Origin: Hansfordia pulvinata
Taxonomy: Eukaryota; Ascomycota; Sordariomycetes; Xylariales
Length of the DNA: 64,000 nucleotides
Assembly: GCA_006538405.1 (NCBI GenBank)
Contig: BJKQ01000003.1
Span: 1,860,001-1,924,000, forward strand
Direction of reading: 5' to 3'
Shown: piece by piece, positions 10,491 to 21,433 of the stretch
Layout of the letters: every line of letters begins with the position of its first letter
How positions within the stretch are numbered: position 1 is the first letter of the stretch
Position numbers and translations under genes: made by a program
Notes under the pieces: model-generated
The model's input: only the letters and a program-made list of their open reading frames with translations
What the model was told of the DNA's origin: nothing
Database searches by the model: none

Positions 10491-11571
10491 ATATCAGACG
10501 TCCACGCTTGCTTTGCTGTTGGGCAATCAGCCAGTTCGCCAGCCCAGCGAGGTATACTACAAAGAAGGCGCAAGGGGTGTTCGCGCATTCGCAAGCGCGA
10601 TTCCTTTTGCCGCCGGACTCGTTGAAGAGCGCGCTTCGCTTACTGTGAAAAAACATGTCGAAGTGCAAGGAGAACGCGCTCTGCGCGCGGCGAGTGGGTA
10701 GTGGGCAGCTGACGTACGACTGTTAAAACCAGATACGACACTGATTTGGCCTCGAGAGTCCACGCATGTTAGGTAACTAGGTAGTTCGAGGAAAGCTACC
10801 TTGAATATCCAAGAGCAATCTCCTGTCTCGCCCTGTCATCAAGTTTGTATATCTTCTGTAACCACAATTATGGAACACCAGGTGCGGAATGCGTGCTTTG
10901 TGTTCATAATCTTTGGCATTGTTCTATTTCGCTTTTCTTATTTGTAAATGTGAAAGCGACCCCGGGCAGCCGCGGGCGCCGATCTCGCCGTCAAGGACCG
11001 CAGCATGTCGGCGATGCGACTCCACAGCGGGGGGCTGCGCGGGTGCAGTCGAGGGGGCCGGACTATCTTGCCTGGAACCGACCGGGCCTTGCGCCCACGC
11101 CGCCGCACTCCATGTCCCGGGAGGGACGGCGCACTCTTCATCGGCTTCCTTGATGACTGAGACGTGCCGGCTGGCAGCTGCTGCTCTCGCCACGCGGGGG
11201 ACAAGCAGCCATGACCGAATCGGCCTCCTCTCAGGGACGTGGCCTCCGCGACCTGCGTCTTGGTGCTCGAAATTTTCTCCCAGTCGGGAATGTCAAGGCC
11301 CTTCTCTTTCTCTCAACATAGTATGCAAAGCGCCACGTCTATGCAAAAATGAACCAAAGAAAACATGAAATCAGACGCGCTCCTCTGCATCATCTTGTAC
11401 AAAGAACCGGTAATACAAGTCATGGCAGCCTTTCTTTTTTTGACTGCTTGCTTTTTCTTGTTTTCTTTGGGAGAGCCCGTTGTGTTCCTCAATCGGTCGT
11501 CTTTGTTTCGCTCAAATCCGCGCGCAGCACGATCGACAACGCCCCACACGACCTGCGGCGCCCATGGCGGC
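10491..11571. other. convergent intergenic region
   Basis: About 1.1 kb between two convergent genes. It should contain both 3' untranslated regions. I see no gene, repeat or RNA in it. Confidence 0.55.
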
Positions 11572-14125
11572 TCAGGACTGCGACAGGAGGTTCAGGGCGC
11601 TTCCGGCCAGGATGAAGCCGGCCTGGTCCTCGCTGACGGCGTGCTTGGTGGCGACGAGGAAGGACTCGCCCGAGGGCTTGGTGACGCGGAGGGAGACGTC
11701 GCCCTTGCCGCCGCCGCGCAGCATGTCGAGCAGGCCGACGGTGTCGACCTGGTCGCCGGCGTTGATGCGGGCGTAGTCGGCCTCGTCGGCAAAGGTCAGG
11801 GGGACGACGCCCTGCTTCTTGAGGTTGGTCTCGTGGATGCGGGCGAAGCTCTTGGTCAGGACGACGCGGGCGCCCAGGTAGCGGGGCTGCAGGGCGGCGT
11901 GCTCGCGGGCGCTGCCCTCGCCGTAGTTGTGCTCGGCGACGACCAGCCAGGGCCGCCCGGCCTCGCGCCAGCGCCTGCCCAGCTCCGGGATCGTGTGCTT
12001 CGAGCCGTCCAGGTCGAAGGCCTCGTTGACCTCGCCCGTCTCGGCGTTGATGGCCGTGTTCAGCGTGTTGGCGGCAATGTTGGGCAGGTGGCCCTTGTAC
12101 TTGAGCCAAGGCCCGGCGGCCGAGATGGTGTCAGTGGTGCACTTGCCGGTGACTTTGACGAGGACCTTGAGGCCCTCGAGCTCGCTGTCGGGGAACGGCG
12201 CAAAGGGCTCCAGGAGGGCCAGGCGCTCCGAGGAGGGCGAGATGGCGATGTCGACCGAAGCGTCGGGGGACGGAGTCTGGCAGCGGAACTCGTCGCGGGC
12301 GGCCTCGAAAGGCTTGGCGGGGACCTCGATGCCAAAGTCGGAGGGCGGGGAGAAGCGGAACTCGGCGCCAGAGGGGGTGGTGATGGCGTCAGTCATGGGG
12401 TTGAAGGTGGTGGTGCCGGCAAAGGCCATGGCAGTAACGAGCTCGGGGGAGGCGAGGAAGTTCATCGTGTCGGGGTTGCCGTCGTTGCGGCCACGGAAGT
12501 TACGGTTGAAGGAGGTCAGGATGGCGTTAGGAGTGCCCTTCTCGACGCCGTCCTGGCGCTTCCACTGGCCGATGCAGGGGCCGCAGGCGTTCGACAGGAT
12601 AGTGCCCCCGGCCTCGTTGAAGGTCTCGAGCGGCCCGTCTCTGCGCAGGGTCTCCCGAATCTGGTCACTTCCCGGGGTGATGTAGAAGTCCGAGGCGGGC
12701 TTGAGGCCAGCGTCCCGGGCCTCGCGAACCATACCCTCGACGCGGGTCATGTCCTCGTACGAGCTGTTCGTGCAGCTGCCAATGAGACCGGCAGACAGCT
12801 TCTCGGGCCATCCTTGCTCTTGTACGGTAGCCTTGAACTGGGACAGAGGGGTGGACAGATCGGGGGTGAAGGGACCGTTGACGTGGGGCTCCAGGGAAGA
12901 CAGGTCGATGGTGATGACCTGGTCGTAGTGGGCACCGGGGTCGGCACGGAGCTGAACAACGTCGGAGAACTTCTTGGCCTCGGCCGCGACGTCCTTGCGG
13001 TGGGTGGCCTCAAGGTAGCGGAGATGGGCGGGCATAAAGGGGAAAATAGAGGTGGTGGCTCCGACCTCGGCCTGTGTGCAACGTTAGCAAGGTACTCTGG
13101 TCGCCGGATGGACGGATCTGGTGGACGGCACAGGGGTAAACTTACACCCATATTGGTCACGGTGGCCATGCCACTGCAGCTCAGGGTCTCGACACCAGGG
13201 CCAAAGTACTCGATGAGGAAGCCAGTGCCGCCGCGGACGGTCAGCTGGCTGGCGAGGTTGAGGATGATGTCCTTGGGAGAGGCCCAGCCCGAAAGCTGGC
13301 CCTTGAGCTCCACGCCGAGAATGCGCGGGGCTTTGAGCTCCCAGGGGGCGCCAACGAGAGCCTCGACGGCATCGGCGCCGCCAACACCAATGGCAATGGT
13401 GGACAGGCCGCCAGCGTTGGGAGTGTGGGAGTCGGTGCCGAGCATCATGAGGCCCGGGGCGGCGTAGTTCTCGAGGACGGACTGGTGGATGATGCCGGCG
13501 CCGGGGGGCCAGAAGTCGATGCCGTACTTGTGGGCGGCGGACTCGAGGAAGTCGAAGACCTCCTTGTTGGAGCTGATGCCGGCCTCGAGGTCCTCCTTGG
13601 CGCCGCGCTCGCCGACAATCAGGTGGTCGCAGTGGATGCTGGCGGGGATGGCAGTGGTGGGCAGGTTGCAGGTCATGAACTGCAGCAGGGCCATCTGGGC
13701 CGAGGCGTCCTGCATGGCGACGCGGTCGGGCTTGAGCTTGAGGTTGGCATTGCCGCGGACGGCGCGGCCGCCCTCGGTGCCGGTGAGCAGCGACTCCTCG
13801 GGCTTGTCGAGGTGGCTGTAGAGGATCTTCTCGGCCAGGGTCAGGGCGGTGCTGCGGCCCAGGACGTGCTTGACCTTGTCGTAGTTTTGGACCAGCTTCT
13901 GGTAGGGAGGGATGCGCGGGTTGGCGGTCGAGAAGGTGGGCGTGGCGTAGGAGCGCGCCGGGGCGCGCAGCACGTGGCCATGCTGGAGTTGTGAGCGGGC
14001 GAGGGTCTGGAGCGCAGTCGGAGGGTGTTAGCAAGGAATTGGGGGGCAGCTGGGAGGGACACGGGGAGGGGGTTACTTGCCTTCAGACCCGTGCCGCGGC
14101 GGCACGCAGCTTCAATCACCCTCAT
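11572..14125 (-). CDS. mitochondrial aconitase, Aco2 type
   Basis: Three exons on the minus strand (14125-14081, 14006-13146, 13071-11572) encode 801 residues, the family's usual size. Exon 1 gives an Arg-rich start (MRVIEAACRRGTGLK) and exon 2 continues with QLQHGHVLRAPARSY, together a typical mitochondrial presequence. The 4Fe-4S ligands fit Cys402 (GSCTNSS), Cys465 and Cys468 (ACGPCIG). The mature N-terminus (RIPPYQKL, LTLAEKILYSHL) resembles yeast Aco2 more than Aco1, as I recall them, so it may serve the aminoadipate (homocitrate) step of lysine synthesis as well as, or instead of, the citrate cycle. Odd points: intron 1 is GC-AG, and the motif usually TTDHIS reads TTDTIS, with Thr617. 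Intron 2 is 13072-13145 with a GTAAGT donor. Confidence 0.92.
14007..14080 (-). other. GC-AG intron of the aconitase gene
   Basis: A 74-nt intron with donor AAG|GCAAGT, branch site TGCTAAC and acceptor CTCCAG. The only nearby GT donor (GTAACC, four bases downstream) would break the frame. The GC donor joins exon 1 to exon 2 in phase 0. Apart from position 2, the donor matches the U1 snRNA consensus, the pattern expected of GC-AG introns. Confidence 0.8.
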
Positions 14126-17100
14126 GGTTGTGGCGGATTATCGCAGGACGCCCGGCAGCGCAGACGAGGTTGACGATGTTGAGGGCGTCGGCGTCGTAAT
14201 TTTTTCCCCGGACCGCCACTACCAAACCGATGCACGCCCATCAATTGTCGACCGCAGCCAATGACCCTAATTAGCCCCGATTTGATTGGCCAATGCCAGG
14301 CGACACCACGGTCGTACCGAGTCGTACCGTCAAAGGTATTTCGCACCGTTTTGGAGTCCCTGCGTCGAACTGATAGCAGGCTGGGTACATGACGGTACAT
14401 CATCTGAGGACTGCCGCCGCCACAAGCAACATTGGATTGGATAGCAGGCTCCCGCAGGCTCTGCTCCCAGCGCCCTGTCGGCACTGTATTCAACGTCCCG
14501 TAAGCCCTGTTTCTAGCCCCTGGCGGCGGCGGTGGGTGCCCTACAGGGCTATGGGGTGCGCCGGGCTTCGGCATCCTTCCAATTTCAAGACTTCCAATCC
14601 ATCATGGATGGGTTACCAGGCTGACAACGTCAACGCTCCTAGGAGTTGGGTACTCATACGAGTACGCGGTCAACATGAGCATGTCTCGCATTCGTGCCAA
14701 GAATAGAGTATTCCGCAGGTTCGTCAAGGCACGAGTACATGTAGTCTGTGGATGCCGGCTGTCATCTTCCCCAGATGGTCCCTTGATGTGCCTCGAAGTA
14801 AGGTTCGATGGGAGAGAGCACTGGTGACTGAACCCCCCCATGTGCAGTCGGAAGCATCACCAAAGCGTGGATCTCGCACTTGGCAGCTCCGGCTGAACTG
14901 AAATGGAACTTGGACTTTGCACTCGACCATGGCCACGGGGTTGCCGAATTACTCTGATTCCACGGAGTACATGCATCGGTACGTCAGATTGCCAGGCTAC
15001 GACAGTGACGCCTGGACTCGCCAGTCGAGGCGACGCTGCAAGGCCACAGAGCATTCCGGCGTCTGTCTGCGCGTAGGCGAGTGGTCAGGTTTCCCGTACT
15101 GACATTACATTCAAAGACGAGTCCTGCCTGGGCCGGGGCAGTCACCTTGAGTAAGCTGCTCGGCAATGCGCCCCTGGCAAATTTTTGGCCCTTGCCGGGT
15201 CCGTCGATGAAGCGCACAGTTTCTGTCAGGGGTGAGATCCTGCACCCTGCGTCATCCAGCCTGGACGCTTACTGTGAACTTCAGCCGCCGCCGACTCTCG
15301 GCGTTATCTCCCGGGCCCTGTCCGCGGCTGAAAACTAGATGTTCCCGGCTTTTCCACTCAGGTGGGAGGGGAGTCAGCTCTGAAGGTCTTGTCTTGTCAT
15401 CTCCAGTCGCGGCGGCCATGTGAAAAAAAGGTCTGGCCAACAGCGAAGTGCCCAGCTTGTTCGCTGAGAAAAGCCGGCGAGCAAAGCCTTTGAAGCCCGA
15501 GGAGGACCGTCACTCGCCAAGCATCCCAACCTGACATGACCCACCGCCAGACCGCTTGCTGGCTTCTCCCTTTCTCCGTAATCAGCCACGACCTGGGTCT
15601 GTGATCGCCCCTGGACCTGGAGGCCAAAGTCCAAGCTCTCACACAATACTCGCACGTCCCTTCTTATTGAGTACGAGTCTCTCAGCGCAGGTTTCCCGGC
15701 TGTGATCTGCGCTATTTACCTCCTGGTGGGCACCAGTAGGCCAGGCGGTGATGCCATAATCGGAACACCCCGTACACTGAGGGGCCCCAGGAGAGTCGGA
15801 AAGAGGCACTCCTGCTCCCAAGTTGTGTCGTATTGATGAATTGAGCTTGCATCCTCGCGTCAACATTCCCCTTCGTCTTGGTGTTGGCGGTATCAAAGCA
15901 GAAGATGGACTGGCGAGGGTTCAACAGGTTCGCGTCGTCGGTCGTTGACCAGCGCGAAACAGAGTCTGGCGGGCAACTTGTAGCGAGTGAGCGACTTTTA
16001 CCGGCGAAGAGTAAACAAGGATCAAGGCTTGGGTTATGGACATGTTCGGGTCGCAAACCCTGGTATCAATGGCAGCCAACTCGAGAGGTTCGGCCGGCTA
16101 TGACCAGGAAAGGGGAGGTCGAGTCATCTACCCAACTACGGCAGGTAAACCATGTGACCGACCACGCGAGAGCCTCGTCCTCTGGGTCGATGAGCCCGCC
16201 CCCAACTGCAGCTATGTGTCCGAGTAGGTACTCGCAGCTGTTGATCCGGTGGCTGGCCTTGGGGAGGCAGGCATGTCGATGGAGAAAGTTGACGATGATG
16301 CATGGTTGGGGCGGGGGAAGCAGCCAGCAGAGCCGATCGAGGACTGGGCCGGTGCAGGACCGTCGGCCCCCAAACCGCAAGCGGCGTGGTTTCTTGGATT
16401 GCATCTCGGGCGCTTTCCCCATGGAGTCGAGCCCATCGCCGGTTTGGACAGGGGAGGGGCTTCTGCAGTTGGTGATCTGGGAAGGGTGTGGGATGGACGT
16501 CTCATCAAGGCTTCGCGCTTCACACAGCACACAGCACACCACGCACAATGGCCCGGCCCACCCAGCCCGGCACTCTCCGCGCTGGCCAACCAACCAACCA
16601 GATGTGCCAAGCTGGCTGTGGCTGGCGCGGCCGGCGGGGGGGCGCTGGGGTTCAGCTAACGTCGGCCATGCATGCACCCTGAATCCATCGTCTGTCTGTG
16701 CGGTCGTCGGCAAGGTTGGAGAGTGGATCTCGGCCGGCAGCTGCGCACGCGCAGCCCGTCTATCCGCAAGTCGGCTCGTCCTAACTTGGTTAGGTGAGCT
16801 CTTCTCTCTCCTCGGCTCCTTCAGCTGCCGTGTCAGACACCGGGCCTGTGGGAAAACAGCTGATATTCTCGGCAGAGAGTATATTTTCTCTCTTCTCGTT
16901 CGCCGACAGGATGGGCACACCGGGTGGGAAGGAGAAAAACACATACGAGCACATCCTCTCAGAAAGTCATACGCCTCTCGGGACTATTGGCCCCCTTTTC
17001 CACGAGAACGCCCTCTCGGTGTAAGAGTACTCGTACGAGCATCAGCTTACTCGTAGGTAGTCCATCCGGCTTGGGTTGGCCAGGCGAGGCGGAGAGCGCC

Positions 17101-17301
17101 ATGACAGAAAGAAAAAAACGAAACATGCATGGGTTGGACAGCCGCCCACGTGCCCACAACCCACAAACGTGATGGATGTGCTCGCAAGTACGAGTAGTCG
17201 TAACGGCGGGCGCGAGCGGTCCCAGATGCCCGGGGTACCGGGGTGATCCAACTGTCTGGGCCAGGCCAAGTCTCCGCAGCGCCGTGCCCCTGCACATATC
17301 T

Positions 17302-17317
17302 GTACTCGTACGAGTAC
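17302..17317. repeat. 16-bp perfect palindrome GTACTCGTACGAGTAC
   Basis: A perfect inverted repeat centred on CG. Partial copies (TACTCGTA, ACGAGTAC and close variants) are scattered through intergenic DNA of this window, for example at 14651, 16223, 31320, 32208, 53108 and around 43525. Confidence 0.8.
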
Positions 17318-19188
17318 TCCAATCACGGAGTATACTCGTCCTTGTATGAAGTACTCGCTTGTTTTGCGTTGGGCGTGACAAGGCGCGGATAATCACATCA
17401 ACAGCCACGCCTCGCCGTCAGAGCCGTGCCGTGTCAAGGTTTCTGGTCTGGAAGATAGCCGAGCCAGCGACCCAGCCAGCCAGAGTCAAGAAGGGGAACA
17501 AGAGAAAGGAGAAAAAAAACAAGAAAAAGAAAGAAACGATTCTTCCCTGTTACCCACAGACGAGTACCGCGTGGCACCGCCGGGGGCTCGGGCTTCCCAA
17601 GCCGGGATGTGACTCCTGCCGAAGCTCCAGACTCTGATCAGGGACAAACAGCCGCCAGTACAGATACTCGCCCCTGTGCGCCCTGCTTGTGCGTTTGTGG
17701 TTTCTTCGACGAGGGTCGCGGTTCTGTCGTGCGAATGCACCATGTGACTGCTGCCCGCTGCCGAAGACTGTGGCATTTGGTGACTCGTATCTGCCTCGTT
17801 GTCGCTTGGTTCCTGTCTTGTTTCGTAGGACTCGAACCAGATGAAGCTCCACATCCGACTCCTCCGAATTTACTTTGTTGCAGAAAGTGTCCGGTCCCAG
17901 CTAGCAGCACAGACGCCGTGGAATACTCGGAGGCACGCGTGGCACGACAGACTAGCTCGGCCGATTCGACGGGCAAAAGAGGCGGGCAAAAGAGGCGGCG
18001 GCCACAACTACTGGTACGCCAACGTGGGTGCGTGGGCGGGCAGGGCGATCTTGCTCCACCTCCCAATAGCACTTGGACGCGCTGATCGGCGGAGAGGCTG
18101 CGGCGAGTGCGCTTGGAGGACGGCGCCGGCGCATGGATGGGCGGGGTTGGGGTGGTGGGCTGGGGGCTCCGGCTGCACTGCGTGCGTGCGATTGCTCCGT
18201 ACTTGGACGCACGAGGTAATCGGGTCGGAGCGAAAGAGATTCGTCGCTTGTTGGTGTGAAGAGTCCTTGGTCTTCGGGGCATGAAGAACGGACGTGGTGA
18301 CGCTCCTGGAATCTGACCGACAGACCCAGACGGAGCCGGGGGTCGCTGCACGATTCTCTGCGTCTGGCCTCCCATGGCTTGCTCATCTCGTTTGATTTTC
18401 TCTCTCTCTCGATTGAAATCCCCGTTGCCCGTCAAGCGGCAAGGCCAGGAACCCCCTGGTGATGGTGTGCCATGGCACTGGCTCTCTTGTGAATGCTCCG
18501 TACAGGCACACCGGGGGACGCAACCGGGCAGGCCGCAGTGGGTGTGTGGGTGTGCCGGGGGTGCGGGCTTGTCTGCTCACGTCAAGAACGTCAGATTGAT
18601 CCAATCCTCCACCAGCGGGGGGGCTTCGAAGGAGATAGGGACGGTGGTACAGTGGGTGAGTGGGTGAATGGGTGAGTGGCGTTTGAGGTCCGCGGGTGAG
18701 AGTGACACAGAAGAGAGGACCGGACAAGAAGTGAAGGGCTCCACGCGCCGATCCAACGTCGCCGTATCACCGCCGGCGAAATTTGGAAGGAGCACTAACA
18801 GCCGGTGCTAGTCTCCGAATTGGGGCCCCTCTGTTCTATGGAGCGTACCTGAGCCAAGGCACGTAGGCTGGGGTACTTTTGCACAACTGAATGGCTACAT
18901 GGGCGTACCGTTGCCTCCACGGCTCAGCAGGCCCAAGCCCCGGTACTGTGCCGTACTTTGCCTGACCCTGCTTGCCCCCATCAATGTATCGAAGGCGCTC
19001 TACCGTGCATACGACGACGACTCGTACCTACGGGGGTACCTCCTCAGCTCTGCCGTTTGGGGGGGTGATCGAACCTTGGGCCACTCTTCAATCTGCAGGA
19101 TCCCCATGCAACCAACCTTTAATGTGGTGTGCTTCGGCGGTACCCCATTGGGCGTGTCTGTTTGTAATGGATGTACCGACCCGTGCGA

Positions 19189-19210
<22 letters not shown>
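19189..19210. repeat. (TC)11 microsatellite
   Basis: Eleven TC dinucleotides in non-coding DNA. Confidence 0.9.
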
Positions 19211-19220
<10 letters not shown>

Positions 19221-19834
19221 GGATTAGCAGCAGCTGACAGTGATGAATGAGCAGGGAAAAGCGGAAAGACCCATGAAACCCTCCGATCCGGCCAGTCCAG
19301 CTGAGGAAAGAGGGAGTGGCAGTAGCATTGATAAGTTTAATCACAATACCGCACCTGCCTACATCCATGGATGTACTCGTACGGCTACTACCTATGGACA
19401 GCACTACGTAACTGAACCAAGAGTCATAAAATACAAAAAGAGACCAGACCCTCCAGGTCACGCCCGGCACTCGGTCCCTCCCGTTGTGCTGGCTGGCTCC
19501 GTCCCTCTGTTTGTCTGTCTACGCCGTGTACGTCGTCTTGGTTGTCGTCGTTGTTGAATAAGCCGGCCTCGAATCCCACCTCAGCTCCGCACCCCCTCAC
19601 CCTCTTCTTTCTCTTCCTTTTACTGTCCGCAGCTGTCGAGGGGACAACTTGCGACAACATTAGCACACCGACCGGATCGGCCTGAAGAATTGTGGGAGAG
19701 ACTACACAGGAATTGGTTTGCGAACGAACAGAGGAAGAAGAAGAAGAACAACAACAACAACAACAAAACACGAAAGAAGAGAAGAGAAAGGAAGGAAAGA
19801 AGGAAGGAAAGAAGGGGAAAACCCACCCAGGGAC

Positions 19835-21433
19835 ATGTCGTCCCAGACAGAGCCGTGGGGCCTTCTGGCCGGCGGCCTGGCCGTCATCCTGATCCGCATC
19901 GGCGTGCGCTGGACCACCGTCGGCCCGCGCAACTGGAAGGTCGACGACTACGTCGTCATCCTCGTCGCCGTCGCCTGGATCCTCGAGGGCGGCGTCTCGA
20001 CCATCATCGGCAAGAGCCACGGTCTCAACAACAGTCTCATGACGCCCGAGGAGCGCGCCGCCCTGCCGCCCTCCTCGCCCCTCTACGACATGCGCGTCGT
20101 CGGCTCCAAGGCAATGCTCGGCAACATCTTCATCTACACCTCCATCCTCTGGTCCCTCAAGCTGTGCCTCACGGTCTTCTACGGGCGTCTCACGTGAGTA
20201 CCTACTGATGGCCGGACAGAGTCACGAGTCTTCCAGACTTGCGATTCTCCCCCAAGTCTCTGTCTTCCTTGTTGCCAGCCGCTGACAATCTCCCGCTTGG
20301 TGATGGATGGATCGACGCAGACACGAAATTATCGACCTCACTCTCCGGGTGCGCATCGCCTACCTGCTGCTGGCCATCACCTATGTCATTGTCAATCTGA
20401 CATACCTGCTGGGCTGCCATCCCTTTGCGGGATACTGGCAGGTCAACCCGGACCCCGGCAGTAAGTTGAATCCCTCCTCCTCCCGGCCGTGGCTCTTGGA
20501 GCAGTGGAGACACACAAGACTGCCTCGTGTGGTCTGTGTTGGTGTTGGTTCGTTTGTTTGTCCTCGCTGACACGATCTGATTTGTGCGCCCCAGACGCGT
20601 GCTATGCTGTCCTTTCCCGGGTCAACATCCTCATTGTCGGCATCCCCAATATCCTGACCGACATCTTCCTCATGTCCATCCCCTTTCCAGTAAGCAATAG
20701 CAGCAGTCGTCACCTCGTCACCCTGCCACCCACGGCCCTGGCCCATTCTTTATTGTCTGGTCGTCTCTAATCACGCGCATACGCGCCACTCTAGTTGATC
20801 TGGAGAGCCAGCCTGAGCACATCGCGCAAAGTCATTCTCTGCGTCCTGTTCAGCGGCGGCCTGTTTGTTGTCGCGGCGACCATTGTGCGGATGACCTCGC
20901 TGCTCTCGGTAAGCCTCCCCTTTCCCTCTTGTCCGTTGTCCGTGACAATAGCACCCAGAGCTAACCTCGGATGTGTCTCGTATTCGGTTCCGCAGGGCGA
21001 CATTGTCGGGTACTTGCAAGGATCGATCTGGACGGACCGCGAGGCGTTCGCGGCCATCATGGTCACCAACACGCCCGTCATCTACCCCGTCATTGCCAAG
21101 TTCGTCGAGAAGCAGGGCCACTCGATGTCCAACACGTTCAACTCGGGCGCCACCAAGAGCAGCTGGACCAAGATGGGCGACAACAACGCCAGCCAGACGA
21201 CGACGCACCAAGGCCACGAGGCCTCGGAGCCCCATCAAGAGCAGCAGCAGCAACACTACCACTACAACAACAACCAGCAACAGTACCCGTACCAGCAGCA
21301 GCAGTACGGGTACCCGGCGGCGGCGGCGGCAGGGGCCCACCACGACGATATTGAGCTCGGCAACCGATACGAGCTACCATCCGACCCCCAGAAAATGACG
21401 CCCGTCTACGTCCAGAGAACGAACCCTTTTTGA
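19835..21433 (+). CDS. fungal rhodopsin-domain membrane protein
   Basis: Five exons (19835-20193, 20321-20460, 20595-20689, 20795-20908, 20996-21433) encode 381 residues; phases agree at every junction and donors include GTGAGT, GTAAGT and GTAAGC. Seven hydrophobic helices are visible, beginning with LLAGGLAVILIRIGV and ending with AFAAIMVTNTPVIYPVI. The pattern fits the fungal SAT4/Pth11-like rhodopsin-domain family of plasma-membrane proteins, some of which sense surfaces or host cues. There is no N-terminal CFEM cysteine domain. The cytosolic tail is Gln/Asn/Tyr-rich with an Ala run and ends in TNPF. Ligand and role are unknown. The leader just upstream holds (AAC)n and (GAAG)n purine tracts. 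Confidence 0.85.

Larger units (their letters stand above)
14126..19834. other. 5.7 kb gene-free region
   Basis: The largest gene-free stretch. Open frames here, including one of 392 codons (15878-17056, plus) and one of 292 codons (16066-16944, minus), overlap on opposite strands and show no domain, Kozak context or splice-supported extension. Many copies of an ACTCGTACGAGT-like motif occur (for example 14651-14664, 17026-17040, 17302-17317). The right end (19600-19834) is pyrimidine- then purine-rich and is probably the promoter and leader of the gene at 19835. Confidence 0.5.

Noticed and set aside
11365..13467. 700-codon plus-strand open frame
   Set aside because: It is antisense to the aconitase gene and has the Val/Gly/Leu-rich composition expected of a shadow of GC-rich codons.
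15878..17056. 392-codon plus-strand frame, and a 292-codon minus-strand frame at 16066-16944
   Set aside because: They overlap each other on opposite strands and have no domain, repeat structure or promoter-like context. GC-rich DNA yields such frames by chance.
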